Below, piece after piece: positions 23,600-37,450 of a stretch of DNA of 64,000 bases. The position numbers and the translations under genes are program-made. How positions within the stretch are numbered: the first letter of the stretch is position 1; every line of letters begins with the position of its first letter. The notes under the pieces were generated by a model. The model was not told the DNA's origin. It saw only the letters and a list, made by a program, of their open reading frames with translations, and searched no databases. This stretch comes from Cristatella mucedo. Taxonomy: Eukaryota > Bryozoa > Phylactolaemata > Cristatellidae. Location of the stretch: contig WPIO01000002.1 in NCBI GenBank assembly GCA_009760855.2, forward strand, positions 8,230,001 to 8,294,000. Direction: 5' to 3'.

Positions 23600-24770
23600 A
23601 AACGAGCTACGCCAGCTTTCCTCCCGTGTCAACCATGTCCTTAACCACTCCCAGGTTAGCCCCCTGCTTAGTGATCCTTGTTGTGACCAAGCCGATCGCT
23701 TTACTAGCTTCTTTGATAGCATAATATAAACGTGATTAAAGAGTCCACCCCTAAGCTCGCAGCATCGCCTCTGGATTCATATCCATTAATTACATCAACA
23801 CGGACTGATGTTCCCTGATTCCGGGCACGAACTCGATGGCAACGTTAAACAAGGCCATGAGGGACCTTATCCCGAAATTCATCACCCAGTCTAAGCCGAC
23901 TACTATTCCTCTACACCATATTTCCACATGCATAATCTTGCAATGCTTTTGTCAGCTGATGCCATGAATAACTAGTGTCGTAAATAAGTCCTTAGCTGCA
24001 GCTCACATCCCTGAAACTTTCGAAAAGGCAGTTACAATGCCACAAACTAAGATAGCAACGGTAGACCATGAGAACTTGATCAGGTTCGATCTAGTCTCAC
24101 TCCTCACGGTCCCCTCATAGACGTTGGAACGAGTTGTGCCAGACCAAGTGAACTCTTATATTGGGAAATCAAACCTAGCAAGTAATTTTCAGTCTGGTTC
24201 TAGAGCTAATCACTTCACAGAGTCAACATTGCACTGGGTGCATAACGACGATCCCACGAATGGTGATATGAGTAAAGTCTCTCTGCATATTAAGCACAAT
24301 CTCTCGGGAGCGTTCGATACTATTGATCCCGAATTAATTTTTGAGCGTCCGCATTTCGCCAAAGCATCGCTGGCCTGTAATCTAAAGATTCAGGTCCTAT
24401 ATCAGTGGGAAACTCTCATAGAGTTTTGATTTTAACCTGCTAGGATCACCCGAGAAACCACTTATTACGGAATAACTCGGTGCTCTGTGCTCGGTCAGCT
24501 TACTTTCACGGTTTATACTCTCCCTCTTGCCGATGTGACCGCCTAGCACATGCTAGGCTTTCACTTCTATGCAGATGACATTCAGTTGTACCTTTGCCTG
24601 GATTCCACCCATCTTCGAGTTCTCCACGTTCTCTACACACTCCTGCTGCATGCATTGATTACATCCACACATAGATGGATGGCCAACTTACTTAAATTGA
24701 ATGATATAAAACCAGCTTTCGTATTGGTCGAATTTTCAAAGCTACTGACCAGCTAGAAATACACGCCAGC
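23600..24770 (+). mobile_element. LINE family 1 (plus), linker and RT, decayed
   Basis: Begins with the EN-RT linker also seen near 60030 (CTCCCAGGTTAGC, then GATCGCTT). It continues through RT-like SNFQSGSRANHFTESTL, LSGAFDTIDPE, LGFHFYADDIQLYLCLD and MANLLKLND. Many stops and frameshifts. YADD is intact in this copy. The thumb is missing beyond about 24770. Confidence 0.8.
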
Positions 24771-25159
24771 AAAAGAGCCAATAAGGGTATCCAGTGTTCG
24801 TTAATCTTGGGCCTTGGAGCCGATGCCAGCCGATTACTGACGCCGAGTTTCTAGCTATGCACAGATTTGAAACACTGAGGTAAAATGGAATCTGCAACCT
24901 AGTATCGCTGTCGTTAAGTATCCGAAATAGTAGTACGGCAATCTTTAGTATTAATTAGCAGCTCACACGTTTCTCAAATGAATTATGTTATACCAAAGGA
25001 ATCCTAGGATCACTTGTCGATGCAAGGGTAGTTGCCAAAATGGGCAAAGTGGGCACAATTGTCGGTTTTTGCAAGCTTTTTGGTAGTCGGGTTCACCTGG
25101 AATCGACGAGCCATACTCGACTCTTTCATGTCTACAGCTCCAAACCTAATTACCGAGAA

Positions 25160-25330
25160 TTTGGGATTCGTCCTTGATATGCATATACCTGCTTATGCTA
25201 GGCCTGCAGCTTACCGACGTTACCATCAAACATTTGTCAGTCAAATATACAGCATCTATAAAGTGCCTAGAAAGAGATATAAGTTCTCTGAGAGTTCTAT
25301 ACTAATGCCTTATCAATATTACTATCATTA
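25160..25330 (+). mobile_element. LINE family 1 3' UTR and tail (plus)
   Basis: GGGATTCGTCCTTGATATGC matches the 3' UTR after the stop of the 8.6-kb copy, and AAAGTGCCTAGAAAGAGATA is the eroded hairpin. The TTA tail is degraded. It may be the 3' end of the copy at 23.6-24.8 kb after internal loss. Confidence 0.7.
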
Positions 25331-25799
25331 GTTATACGTATCCGTGATTGAACCGGCACCAACCAAGTAACTTCTTCCTCTGAGACCTAAATAGAACAAA
25401 AATTCCGTCACTCACTGCAATCTATCCTCAAATCTCCAGACTAAACACAGCTGTTAAATCAGTATAATCCCAAAATACACAAAATTAAGTGGCTTTATTA
25501 AGCAGATAATGCTGAACAAATGTAGTTGAACAACTTATCTGGGTCGGCCTTAATGTATTTTACGATTGGAGTCTGTTTGTAAGCCGTGTTGATCTTAGCC
25601 AAGGGCTTAACCCTTTACAACGACTTTTAGCCTTTAGCCTAAGCCCATTTCTGGTGCTCCCAAATGAATTGAAAATCAGACTTTAGGTAATATCGACCAA
25701 GTTGTAGATGATTATTAAGTTAAATGTAATTACTTGAGAAAATCCACAATAACTAGATGAGCCAACTACTCCGAGAAAAAAATACGAGCTTTATAAACA

Positions 25800-25935
25800 G
25801 CCTGGTTTTGTATAGTGGCAATAGAGCCTTAAGGCTATCACAACCGCTCACAGTGGCAATTAAATATCACCCTCCGCAGGATTTGAACCCACTACCTTAG
25901 AATTGAAGTCGTAAAGAGCAACCTAAGGTGCCCTT
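25800..25935 (-). mobile_element. SINE-B copy (minus)
   Basis: The minus strand shows a perfect B box (GGTTCAAATCC) followed by the shared body: AATTGCCACTGTGAGCGG, then TTGTGATAGCC and AAGGCTC. The head upstream of the B box is poorly conserved. Confidence 0.6.
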
Positions 25936-28900
25936 ACATAGCTTCCCACAATACACGCGATTAATAAGCCATGCATTGAATACTCTTAAGAATCTTGAAA
26001 TTGAGTGAAAACCCATGATCATTTTACAGTATGCATTCCTTTATTATGGAGTACTTACATTTCTGTGATAACTTGGCACCATTTGGTGGACCTAAAAGAT
26101 AATTAATTCTGCAGTTAGTCTGTCTTAAAGGTTACAAGAACTGCAAATTTAAGTAAAGCTTGTTCTACCTATCATCTGAAATTTTAGCTAGCAATAGGCT
26201 TCAGGAAAACTTAACTTACTTTTGCCTAGAATCTTAGGAACGAAATGACAACAACTCACGATTTGAAAAGTGCCCGATTTCCGCTATGGGCTTCTATCAC
26301 AGTTGTCCATTATGGCTACTAGCAAACATTTTTACGTCTCCGAGTAATTAGGCAGCTAACTAAAAAAAATCCGTGGTATCTATACTGCTAGATTATAATT
26401 TGATTGTTTTAAATGCACTTTATAACTAAGGTGTATCAAGTCCATTAGTCCATAGCAGTGTTAGCTACTATGATGATAGTTTGATTGAAGCAGCCAAAGT
26501 GTCCGGTGCTCGCAAGAAATATTTACGATTTTCAACGGAATAGCATGTGTAGGATCCGTTATTTTATTTTCGTCACAAATATCTAAAACTGGTATTTCCC
26601 GTTTTTTGTAGGTAACAGCTTTCATTAATCCCGTCACAATAAGGTCAGCTATCTCCTGAGGAATTGCTAGTGGACTTTAACCAATAGTCAGAGATAACAG
26701 AGAAATAATCTTCTCTTTCTGTATGAGTAATCAGTATTACCTTAGCTATTGTGCGGTCTATGCAAAAGATCACTTTATGCTAAATTGAAGCACATTAAGA
26801 GCAACTGTGGAGTCATTTCTTCACGATCTTTCTAGTTGCTAGGTAGTTTGCCAAGTGGTTGTTTTTTCTGTCAGCGTCTGAATTATTCCAGTTTTGCCCC
26901 TTAACGGTACTTGAAATTGACCTTGCCGTAGTCGTACCTGGTTGCCGGTTAATGAGGCGGCCGGTCTGGCTGGGGTGAGCAGTTTCGAAGTTGATTGGGT
27001 CAACACTATTCATCATGCCTTGATCATCAGCGGCTGATTGTAGCCCCTTATTTCGCAGCAGGCTTACTGCATACCTTTATGTTGGCTTCGAATGAATGTT
27101 TTTTTTAAAGCTATTTCTTGCAGCTACAATTGTATTTTTAATCTTTAGAGCTTTGCCATTGTACTTCCCATCGGCAGAATGAGGATTTTTGGATACAATA
27201 AAGTTAATAATTGTGTCATCTATAGTACGTCTGCATATGTATGAAATTAAAAAATGTTAACCTATTACTTTTCAAATAAGCCAGAAACTAAGCTGCCAAT
27301 AAATAAGCTTTTCATATACTCAACAAAATTAAATTATAATTTTAATTCAATGCTCGGATTAAGGATTACTTAATGACAGGTAATATACCTGCAGATACAA
27401 TTTTTATCGAATTGCATGTCTAGCCACAAAAAAGTCGATTGAACCCAATCCGAGAATAGAAAACGTCGAGTTACCAAAATATCGTTCAGCGAAACTAGTT
27501 TCAGGCAATAAAGTGAGCTGCGATTTGAATAATACAAAAGGAATATGAAAATATTCATGAGTTCGTGACTTATCTTGGTAGTAGCAAAAAATCAAGGTGG
27601 CGACGTTCATCAAGTATGTGGGGTATATGTTAATTATTCTAGGGAGGGGTTGTCTCCAAAAATGATTATCTACTTGTAGCAGTAAGAATATTGAAGGACT
27701 AAAAGAGTGAGCTTCCAGCTCTGATCCCGCCAGATTCATAAGTAAAATGTCTTGATGTTTGCATGGCATTCCTGTAATAATGAACAAGCAGCAACTCTAT
27801 TTTCTATTCTTTATTTATTCATTAAAAAGGAAAGATGCATACCTTTAATTATAATCTCATTACCCACTCTGCTTCGAGATGAATCTTAATCGTTTTCATC
27901 AGATGCCTAGAGCATTAAGTCGACAGATCGCTACCATCTTGTGAGGGTAACACAATCAATAAACAAGAAAGGAAGGTCAGTGGCAAGTGTTTTTATCACT
28001 TACAGGCTAACTGCTCAAGCTCCAGGCCATACAGGTAAAGATTCTGTATAAATAGGAGCTACATAACGTTAAAATATTGGAACTACAACCAAATTGTAAT
28101 TCAGTATAATGAATATACCTCAGTAATTTATTTTCTTATCTTGACCGATTGGCCAATGTCATGTGGAAATAGCAAAGTAGCATGTTAAAGCATTACACAA
28201 GTAACCAAAGCTTAATGCTGGATTGTCAATTTTATGAAAAAGCAGTGTGCATTACTAGGAAGAGATGTATCATTTTAACGATCACCCGACACAATTCTGT
28301 GGAGTGTGATTATTTCTATGCCGTAAGGGATGTTGTATGGAAATAAAACATATGCATGCCTGTTGGGATATAGCTGTCAAGGAGGAAGGGACTCTGTACG
28401 ACCTAGTTACATAGGGTACTGGATGTACTGGCATAATGGTGACAAGAGACACTATTCAAGTTAACATGTAAAGACTTTTAGCATGCAATGGCATTTCATT
28501 ACCTGGTAGTTTTCAAACCAGTGCATTCCCAAGACATTTTAGTGTTATCCCTATAGTTTTCGCAACGGATATTAATGTTTGATAAGCAGCGAAAACTCAC
28601 CATGAGCGTACACATTGGTATTAACAATTGGCATTATATACATACATATAGGTCGGCCAAAAGTTGGAGTGATCCCCCAAAATGTCAGCCAGTAGTGGGA
28701 GTAATCTCCCCTAAAGCAGATTTATTAATATTGTACCAAGACCAATACAACGAATATGAAGATAGGCATAGAGAACACTGGTAACACAAGCTATCGTTGT
28801 GTGATATCGTTATGTGATATAGATGTCGTGCTGACCTTCTGATGACCTGTAAAAGTCCAAAGTCACGTATAGCACTGCAGCTCAGCCATACATGGCTTTA

Positions 28901-29120
28901 CCATAAAATCGCCAGATTCAATACCAGTCATTGTAGAAATATGGCAAACCGCTCAAATCTATGCATGATACTCGAGGCTGTGCTAACAAACAAAACATAA
29001 AACACAAACAAAACATAAAAATTCGACATCTCAAACTGTCGACTGTCATCACGACCAAAGCACAAGGACACTTTGTGACAGGCACGTTATATGCATACAC
29101 ACCCATCATAAAATATATAA
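25936..29120. other. Unassigned intergenic DNA, about 3.2 kb
   Basis: Open frames of up to 127 codons occur (minus 27404-27787) but show no domain, codon pattern or splice context that I can support. At 28650-28730 a ~30-bp unit (GGAGTGATCCCCC against GGGAGTAATCTCCC) is repeated twice. Confidence 0.35.
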
Positions 29121-29255
29121 AAATAATTCATTTATATAGCACCATAAGAGAACTTAATCTCAATTCAGGCGCTTCACATATGTCTCGGGCTCGAGCCCAC
29201 GACCTCAGCCAGACCTTGGTCGGGCGAGCACCTTGACCACTCGACTAAACCAGCT
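29121..29255 (-). mobile_element. SINE-A (minus)
   Basis: The same head and tail as the 19.8-kb copy. Minus strand: GGTTTAGTCGAGTGGTCAAG, GACCAAGGTCTGGCTGAGG, a GGGCTCGAGCCC B box, then GAAGCGCCTGAATTGAGATT and an AT-rich 3' end. Confidence 0.85.
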
Positions 29256-29794
29256 CATGATTAGATGCACAGGGGGTGAACACGGAGACAGTTGAGCCCC
29301 GCCTATATTCCAAATTTTACATCGATTGGCCGAGTACTGACCAAGCTGTACAATTGACGAGGTACAAAGTACCACTGCTGGGACAGCACTCAGAAAAGCC
29401 AACTTAAGCTGCCAAAGTATGTAGGTGAGGAAAAACAAGATTGTGTTACAATGTATGTAGCCATACAACTTGGAAACATACTTACGAGCGAGCGTGTATT
29501 TCGAATTTAACGTTGATCGGGTCACTATTAGCCTACCTGAGACATTTTTAAGACATGTGAGTGAAATGATGACAAAGGCTTAGCATGACAAACACAGCCA
29601 GCTTTGATCAAACTAAGTCTACCTACTGAGGTTCAATATGCACGCGAGAAGGCTAGAATTATATGTAACTACAATCAATCATATAGTCCAAAGTTTCAAG
29701 GTGAGAGGGTCAATATTTTAGGAGATATGATATAAGTGACAGCAGGCATTGGACTGTAGTTTGCAGGTAAACTTGAGAGCCTCAAGCTATGTCA

Positions 29795-30075
29795 TGTCAT
29801 GTATCTCCGTCTGTAACTCCACAAGGTCATAAAGACCATGTGCGTGTTATGCAGGAGAGTTTTGTATAGCTCACTCACTGCCTAAGCGGCTTTCGGTACG
29901 CATTCGGTAGCCAACAGACTTCGTCTCACGCAAAAAAGAGAAAGTGGGAAGCATAGCAGAGTTAGGAGAGCAGTTGAGGTAGTGAGTGGCATAGAAGTAG
30001 CCGCTCAGGACCGCTGAAAAGGATGTGCCATAGTCGGCAGTAGGAGAGTAGTTGTCGTTGCGTAAGAAGCCATAA
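29795..30075 (-). mobile_element. LINE family 2, 3' fragment (minus)
   Basis: Matches the last ~280 bp of the family, from the 3' terminus (ATGTATCTCCGTCTG on the plus strand) into the YSPTADYGTSFSAVLS coding stretch, still open over 70 codons. Confidence 0.8.
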
Positions 30076-30699
30076 CCAAGAGACAGCACTAGGAAACGCT
30101 ATAATCGCACAAACCATTCAATAAATAGATAACTATGGATCTTTGGAATAGGTCAACCTAACAAGACCCTTTTACAGCATAAACAGAACGTATCCACGAT
30201 AGGTCTCATACTGCAGGCCGTTAAACCACGGTACAGCCGGGCGGCTCATCCGCATTCGCCAATACAACTATCCAACTATAAGCGACATAATTGAGAACTT
30301 GAAATCACCTGATCTTCCTTGAATAGAAATGACTCAACATTTTCTGACTGAGTTTCAGTAAGCGATGCGCTAGTTCCATCCAAGTCACCACGCTGACGGG
30401 CCACAGAAAACTTAAACACTCACGGCCGTCTCCCGCGCGTTATGGCTGCTACATGAACTGGATCAGCTGTCCCAGGATTCATGAGGTGCCGTGGTAATGG
30501 ACTCTTTAGTTACGGCGGCATCGGCAGCAGTAAATTCTCAAAACTGTATCCCTAATGGTAGTCAACGAATTGCCGCAATCTACCCCAATCCAGCCTAATT
30601 AGGCTAGCAACGACCAGAAGTAAGCATTACCGAGCTCAAAATTTTCGTTGATATAGTAGCACACCTTCAAATTTATCGGTCCAATGAATTCATGTCGCT
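30076..30699. other. Unassigned intergenic DNA
   Basis: No supported feature. Confidence 0.35.
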
Positions 30700-33390
30700 G
30701 CTCGCAAGCCCACTTACGCGAATGAGGTTTGACGCCGGACGCCAGTACTGAAATCCACCGCAATTCACGCAATCCACCGCAATCCATTATAGTTCTCGTC
30801 AAATCCACCCCATATCTGCTGCAAAATGATCCAATAGTCAGGAAAATAAAACTAGGCTGCACGCACAATGTACACAGAACATTTCGAGCGATTCCGGTCA
30901 CGCGTTCTCACGAAGTCCACTGACATAAAATTGCAGTGACCCAGACCAATACCTCGATCCCCTGCATTTCACCATGCGAATAAAAAATCCTAATCGCAAG
31001 GCTCCTTTTTTGATTGCATATAACAGCACACTCTGCGACTATTGCACTAAAAAAAATTGCTTACATTAGCACGGCCGTTTTCGCATAATGCACTGCAATT
31101 GACTGCAGTAGTCCGGGCCAATACCGAAATCCATTTCAATCAACAGAATCCAACGCATGAAAAGTCGAAATACATTGCACCGAGCTCCAATTTTTATTTA
31201 TTGCATAATAAAGAGCACCATTCTGTGTGCATAAACACGTAAAATAAAAAAACTGTGCAACCTCACACGGTGGCAATGGGCGGCATTCGCCTGAAATGAC
31301 CTGCAAAACTACTGCAATAAACTCTATTCCACTGCAAATCTTCTTCAAATCGTCATCGTGAAGCTGTAATTGATATTGCATATAGAACTAGAATCCGTTC
31401 AAAGTGCATCCACAAAATTCCGCTCTATTGTGCACATGCGTTCTCATGCAATAAATTGCAATTGACTGCAAGGGCCTGGTCCCAAACTACAATCCTCCTC
31501 AATCCGCCGAAATCTGCTGCAATCTGCTACACAGCGAACAGAACGCCTACACTAGAAGCTATAATTATGATTGCACGCTGCTCGACTCTTCAGTTATTGT
31601 GTACTTGCATAACTTCACTGGAATTGCCTCGGCCATTCCGCAGCAATGCGCTGCAATCGACTGCAACTGCCCAGGCCAGCACGTCAATACACTACAGCCC
31701 GCCGAAAAACGACAAGAATACCTACACTTTATGCTCTAATAGGGATTGCATGTTGCGCTAATTTTGGGTTATTGGGTAATCCCACAATTTCACTACAATT
31801 GCCTAGATTAGTCGGCAGCAATGCCTTGCAATTAACTCCAATGGCCCGGGCCAATATCTCAATTTACAGCAATCTGATACAAAATGCCCTGAAATTGGTT
31901 TCGCAGTGCTTCAATTTTTAATGCACGTTAAAAAGCACACTGCTTAAAGTCAACAACATCATTTGAAGCAACTGCTCTCAGAAAATATTGGGCAATGCAT
32001 GGCAATCTAAGGCAACGGCTTGGCTCAAGTCAGAAATCCCTTACTATCCGTGGCAAGTTGACACTAAATTGGCTGCACGAAGTGCCAATTTTCATCGCAT
32101 TTCACATTTTTTGTGCTAGAAGTGAAATCGTAAGACTTTCAAGCTATTTTTAACGTTAATTGTCAACAATGCACGGCAATCGACAGCAATGGCAGGGACC
32201 AATACCCAGATCCGTCGCAAATCGAGGAGAAATCGGCTGCACCAAGCTCTAATGATCATTTCACGTAGCATCTCACTGCTCCAGCCCATACTTTCAACCG
32301 TTTCAAATATCTCCGATCGTTAAACCTTAAGCTATGCATGACAATCGACTGCAATGGTACAGGCAAATACGGCGATCCATTATGGTCTATTGGAAATCGC
32401 TTGAAAGTGACTGGGCCAAGATTAAATATATCTTACTTGTAACCCACTGCGTTGAAACTGCTATAAAATCCTTTCAACTAAATGCGCACGTACAATCGCG
32501 AGCAATGAACGGCAATCGACAGCAATGTCCTGAGCTAATACCCCGATTCCCGGCTTATTGAAGAGAAATCGGCAGCCCACAATCCTCAATGTCATAACAT
32601 ATAATATTCCGCTGCGTCTAGACTAAACCGTGGAATTTTTAAGATGCTTTGTTTGTTAACTGTCAGCAATACACGGCAATTAATAACAATTGTAGGGGCC
32701 GATAGCGAAATCCATGGAAAATTGACACGATTGACTGCAATAAACTCAACCCTCCTTCCGCATAGAAATTACATGTGTGAGCTCATAATTTTCACTCATC
32801 GTGCACGGTTAATAGACGGCAACGCACGGAAATCGACGGCAATGGCTGGCTCGGGAAATACGTCAATCTATACCGGTCAATTACAAATGGACCGACAGCT
32901 GCTGAGGGAAGATCCAACTTTTCTTGCGTATTGCACTACACTGCATTAAAGCAGAGGCAACATCCTTTTACACAATCGACAAAGACACAATCGAGGGCAA
33001 CGTACGGCAATCGATGGCAATGGCCCGGTTTCTACAGCAATCTGGTTCACATTTTCTTGAAATTGGCTGTTTGAATTTGTATTATCTAATTACATGACGA
33101 TCACTGTGGGCGCAAATGCTGTCATTTTTCGCGTTAAACCTTGGGTAATCCATGGCAATCAACGGCAATTACCCGAGACAATACAGCAATCTATGATTGT
33201 CAGTTGCAATTACAAACATAGCTGGTGGGAGAAGATCACACTTTCTTGGGTAACAGTGTGCTGTACTAAAAGTGCAACCGCGTCCTATCAACCAATCTTG
33301 AACGTACACGCGAGGGCAATGTGCGGCAATCGACGACAACGGCTTGGGTAAATACGGAAATCTATAACGGTCCATTAAAAATATAATTGG
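30700..33390. repeat. Degenerate tandem satellite, ~170-bp period
   Basis: About 15 units. The landmark core is close to CAATCGACTGCAATGGC, usually followed within 30 nt by AATAC and a run of GCAATCTG- or GAAATCC-like words. Core positions: about 30935, 31094, 31272, 31456, 31655, 31837, 31999, 32167, 32341, 32511, 32674, 32829, 33007, 33155 and 33324, giving spacings of 148-199 bp with most at 155-182. Neighbouring units near 31.5-31.75 kb also share AGAAYACCTACACT. No open frame spans units, so it is not a coding repeat. Confidence 0.85.
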
Positions 33391-34467
33391 CGCTGCTGGG
33401 TGACGCTCTCATTTAGATTTCTCGTTCGTTTATACTCCATTTGTGGTGCACTTAGGAAGTTTCTTTGATAATGCCAGCTCTCGGTCACTGTACTGTAATT
33501 AACGGCAGAGGTCCATGCCAGTGTATAAGATTTTACCTCTGTAAAGTGAAAAATAGCATTTGAAACGGCATTTAATCCACGATAGTTATTCTTGCCATAT
33601 TGATGCACGCAAATAATGCTCTTATTTTCTCAAAAAAGGTTTCTAGAAGGCTAGGTTATATTAATTTTTATTCGAGATTTAGTTGTCGATTCTCAAATAG
33701 CTAACAAGCACTCCATTTAAGTTAGAGAAATTTTTACATCCAAGAAAATAAATCTTTGTGAGGCATTACATTTATGAGTCAATAATAGGTTAAGCACTAT
33801 TGAAGTACTTGTAATCCCCAAACATTTTAAATAGTAAAATAATAAATAGTGGATGAAAATGACGTGCATGGAAAATAGGAATCTTCGTGTGTTGTGACCG
33901 CCACAAAATTACAAGTGAAGCGATCGGAATGGAATGGTCCACGAGTTTCTAGGCAGGAAGAATCCCTTCTGCCTACAACTGTTTAGCTGTAACACAAATA
34001 ACTACGATAGGCTTTATCTGAGGTCTCCAAGTATTTACACCGGTAACCTATGCTTCATCTCTGGTCGCCCACCTATTTACAAGCTTATGACATCCGAAAT
34101 CTATGCTGCCTACGTGAGGCTCCTAGTCACACAAAAATGTTGACCTACTAGCATAGACTTGAATAACCCTAGAAATAAATTGTACATGATAATCAGAGAA
34201 CTGAAATTCTTTATTAATACTTTACAGATGGTATGTAACCTTACCAAATGATTAGTAAGGAATATTTGGAATAGTGTATCAAATTCCATTATTGTCACCA
34301 CTAGAAGGGTTACTATTGGAGACGCATATTATTGAAGACGACCGAAGTTTTCTTCTTAATGAAATGATAAAGCTTCGTGGCACCTAATTGCCGTCATCTG
34401 GCTTTTCACTCTGCAGCTACTAGTAAAATTGAATCATATGCAAGCCGTTATCAGCAAGCATATCTGG
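33391..34467. other. Unassigned intergenic DNA
   Basis: No supported feature. Confidence 0.35.
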
Positions 34468-34600
34468 TTTGTCCCAGTGGTGAAATTGCTCGCCCCGACC
34501 AAGGCCTGGCCATAGTCGTGGGTTTAACCCCGGTTGCATACGTTAAGCGCCTGAATACAGATCTAGTTTCCTTATGGCGATGTACAAATGAACTATATTA
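34468..34600 (+). mobile_element. SINE-A (plus), diverged
   Basis: Plus-strand copy: TTTGTCCCAGTGGTGAAATT head, GCTCGCCCCGACCAAGG, GTGGGTTTAACCCC in the B-box position, then TTAAGCGCCTGAATACAGAT. It gives the direct reading of the element that the other copies show in reverse complement. Confidence 0.8.
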
Positions 34601-35889
34601 AGAATTCAACCGTATGCGTCACATGGCCAAAAAGCGTCCACGATTCAATCGAGATGGATCAAAGAAGGGTGGATCAAAGAATTATATATAAGGATATATT
34701 AATTATATTACGATTATATAGGATGAAGATTATATTGATTATATATGAACATAAGTTAAAAGAAGAGAATGATCCTCGCGTTGCAAAATGTCTATAGCAA
34801 CATTGCATTAGTTGAAAAAATCAATCGCATCCTCAGTAGACAGTACTAACGAATCCAAGCATTAGTATCAATCAGAAACGCACTGAAAAGCATTTTTTAT
34901 TATGTGCAACAAGGCGAAATATCACTAAGATTTCGTACAACCTCACGGTATTTCATATCCGGATCTGTCTCTGTAGTTTTCAGAGAAACATTGCTACAGA
35001 ATTATGAGCAATGATCTTATAGTCCACTCCAGAAACTACATACATGTGGTTAGAATTCATGACGGCGAAATTTAGCATAGCGAAAGTTAATAAACAACAA
35101 TAAGAAGGCAGTACGTTTGTTCTAGTTCAACGGCTGACTCGAAGCAGAAGCAATGTAATTTTTAATGACAGCAGTGTAGAATGATTTACCGATAGAAGCC
35201 TAAAAATTGTCAGTAATTATGGCCGTTGCTGAAGCTTGTTATTGAATCCAAAGACTATAAGATTTTTTACTTTTCATTATAATTTCAAGTGGAACTTTTA
35301 TTAATTGTAAACATCAATTAAAATTAATAGCTGTAACAAGCATCAAGTAGTAGTTTACTGATATTCATCTACTGCCACAGGGCACAGTTAATTTTTGAAG
35401 ACTAAGATAAGGCTAAAATTACAAAGATAAGAATATAATATTGTTTTTAGAGCATGCAACCGTCTATGGCGTGACTCTGTAAGACTTAGCTGCTGACAAG
35501 TATTATAAAAGTTGTAAAGCTATTCGCACTATCATATTTAGACAAGCATGACAAGCAAAGCCATTCTGCTAGTATCAATTTGCTAGAGAAAATAAGTAGA
35601 AAATTCTCACAGCTTCACCATTGAATAGCAACCTAATTTTTCTATGATAACAACGTAGATATTAGAAGTAGATGTGTACCATAGATATACGTTTTGGGCT
35701 GAGACTGAACGGATTCATTGTCGTTGTACTTAAAATAGCCACAAATGAGTTTCAGACTAGCATTGATTCCCTGATGTTTACAGAAAACGTAACTAAAAGC
35801 ATTTCAAACTATCATTAAATGAGGCGTAAATACTAAAAACAATGTCTATTTACGTTTGGATCCGGAGTGACGAAAAAGTATGGTTATAT
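34601..35889. other. Unassigned intergenic DNA
   Basis: AT-rich. ATTATAT-type strings at 34685-34745 are simple sequence. No supported gene. Confidence 0.35.
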
Positions 35890-35896
35890 ACATAGT

Positions 35897-36110
35897 CAGT
35901 GCAGGTGGGCGAGAAGTATTGAGAAGTGGCAACGGCGATGCTCACGACAGACATAGCTGCAGAGTTTTGCGCCAACTACAAGTGCCTGATTGCAGACGCT
36001 GGTAGACAAGCGATCGCCGAGTTACAGAAATCGAGGCCAGATGCAACGAATGCACGAACCAGTTTAGATGTAGCACCCTTGTTGGATATGCTACGTATAT
36101 AACTCACTGG
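35897..36110 (-). mobile_element. LINE family 1 fragment (minus), duplication unit 1
   Basis: The minus strand encodes a decayed stretch of the C-terminal region equivalent to SKLVHAFVTSRLDFCNSLL and the following LADLHWLP part. It is cut off on the 3' side by the edge of the segmental duplication. Confidence 0.7.
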
Positions 36111-36724
36111 ATTATATACAATGGCTAGCGTTAGATTACTCGTGCTCACGTAACCAGTGACGGTTTAGAGAAGCCACTTTCTGCCGTTCGTAGGAGTAGG
36201 GATAACTAGGAGTATTTGAGTACTTCTAATCACTAGAGGAGTGACGACTTAAAATTTTTGAATAATGGCGTTTTCACTATTACTAATAATGGTCCCAATC
36301 GGAAAAATTAACTTTTTATAATAAAACGTATATTTTCTTGAATATAGGTTTTCTTAGCATACCCTAGAGTTATAGAGAAATCAAAGGTCTTAATCTGTTT
36401 GTGCAGGGAAACGAGTTTTACTGCAATATACGGATACTTTAAGCACATTGATATTTTTTTAAGCGTGCTAAATATGACGATGTAATTGTATAATTTTGAA
36501 TAACCTTAACATTATCTCTTCTTGATAACAGAAGAAATGTTAGTGCTATTCCATTTACAGGATCATTGCTTTTTGTAAGTTGGAAAACTGGCTAATATCT
36601 GTAGATATTTGAATCAGTCTTTGGACTGACACCCAGTGCATTCAGTTCTATGAATTTAGGTGCTTGGAACTTTGAGATGTTGGCAGTCCATAGACATTTA
36701 TAATTGAGATTTACAAAATGTGAG

Positions 36725-37450
36725 TATTACGCCTTCGGAGACCTAAATCTCTTTTTAGACATTTTAAAGAGGCTGTACAGAAAACATTGCCTAATGTTAG
36801 TCGTTAAAACGGCAAGCAGCAGGCACAAAATAAGAAAGCATAAAAACACGAATGACGAATCGCAAAGACCCACTACAGCTGCGATAAACGGAGTGTTTAG
36901 GCTTCTTTTTAAATGTCATCATGCCAAGGAATGTTGCGATGTGGGTCGCGAGTGAGTTCCATGCTTAGGGAGCTCTCGAATTAAAGGCAAGATCTTCAAA
37001 GGTTGCGAGGTTCGTACGAGGAATAACATACCGATTCGAGACAAAACAATGAGTTGCACAATGCTTGGCCTTGTGGGGATGCAGTTCCATAGGTAGAATA
37101 CAACCACAGATTGAAGGGACCTAAAACTAGTGACAGAATCTTGAATTTGATACACTGCTTGATTGCGAGCCAGTGCAAGTGAGTGGGAAGTGGTATGATG
37201 TGGCAACTGCGAAGCTCGTGAGAGACGATCAAGACGCTGCAGAGTCGTACACCAACTTTGAGAGCCTGAACTCGTGCTCCCCCCAGAGCAGCAAGCAGTG
37301 AGTTGCATAAGTCGAGACTGGATGCTGCAGGTGCATGGGACAGTTTAGATGTACTATTCCTGTTGAATATTCTTTATGTCTCACTAGATCAGTGACAATA
37401 GCAAGCTTTAGATTACTCGCGCTCAAAATATCGGCGACGGCTTAGGCCAG
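36725..37450 (-). mobile_element. LINE family 1 fragment (minus), duplication unit 2
   Basis: Runs from a degraded 3' hairpin region near 36735 through the C-terminal coding region (HLHWLAIKQCIKFKILSL against LADLHWLPVKQRIDFKILSL) to about 37440. Several frameshifts. The right part, from 37165, is the copy that has a counterpart at 35897-36110. Confidence 0.75.

Noticed and set aside
25032-25331. 99-codon frame
   Set aside because: Its second half is LINE family 1 3' UTR and tail, so it is a chance frame.
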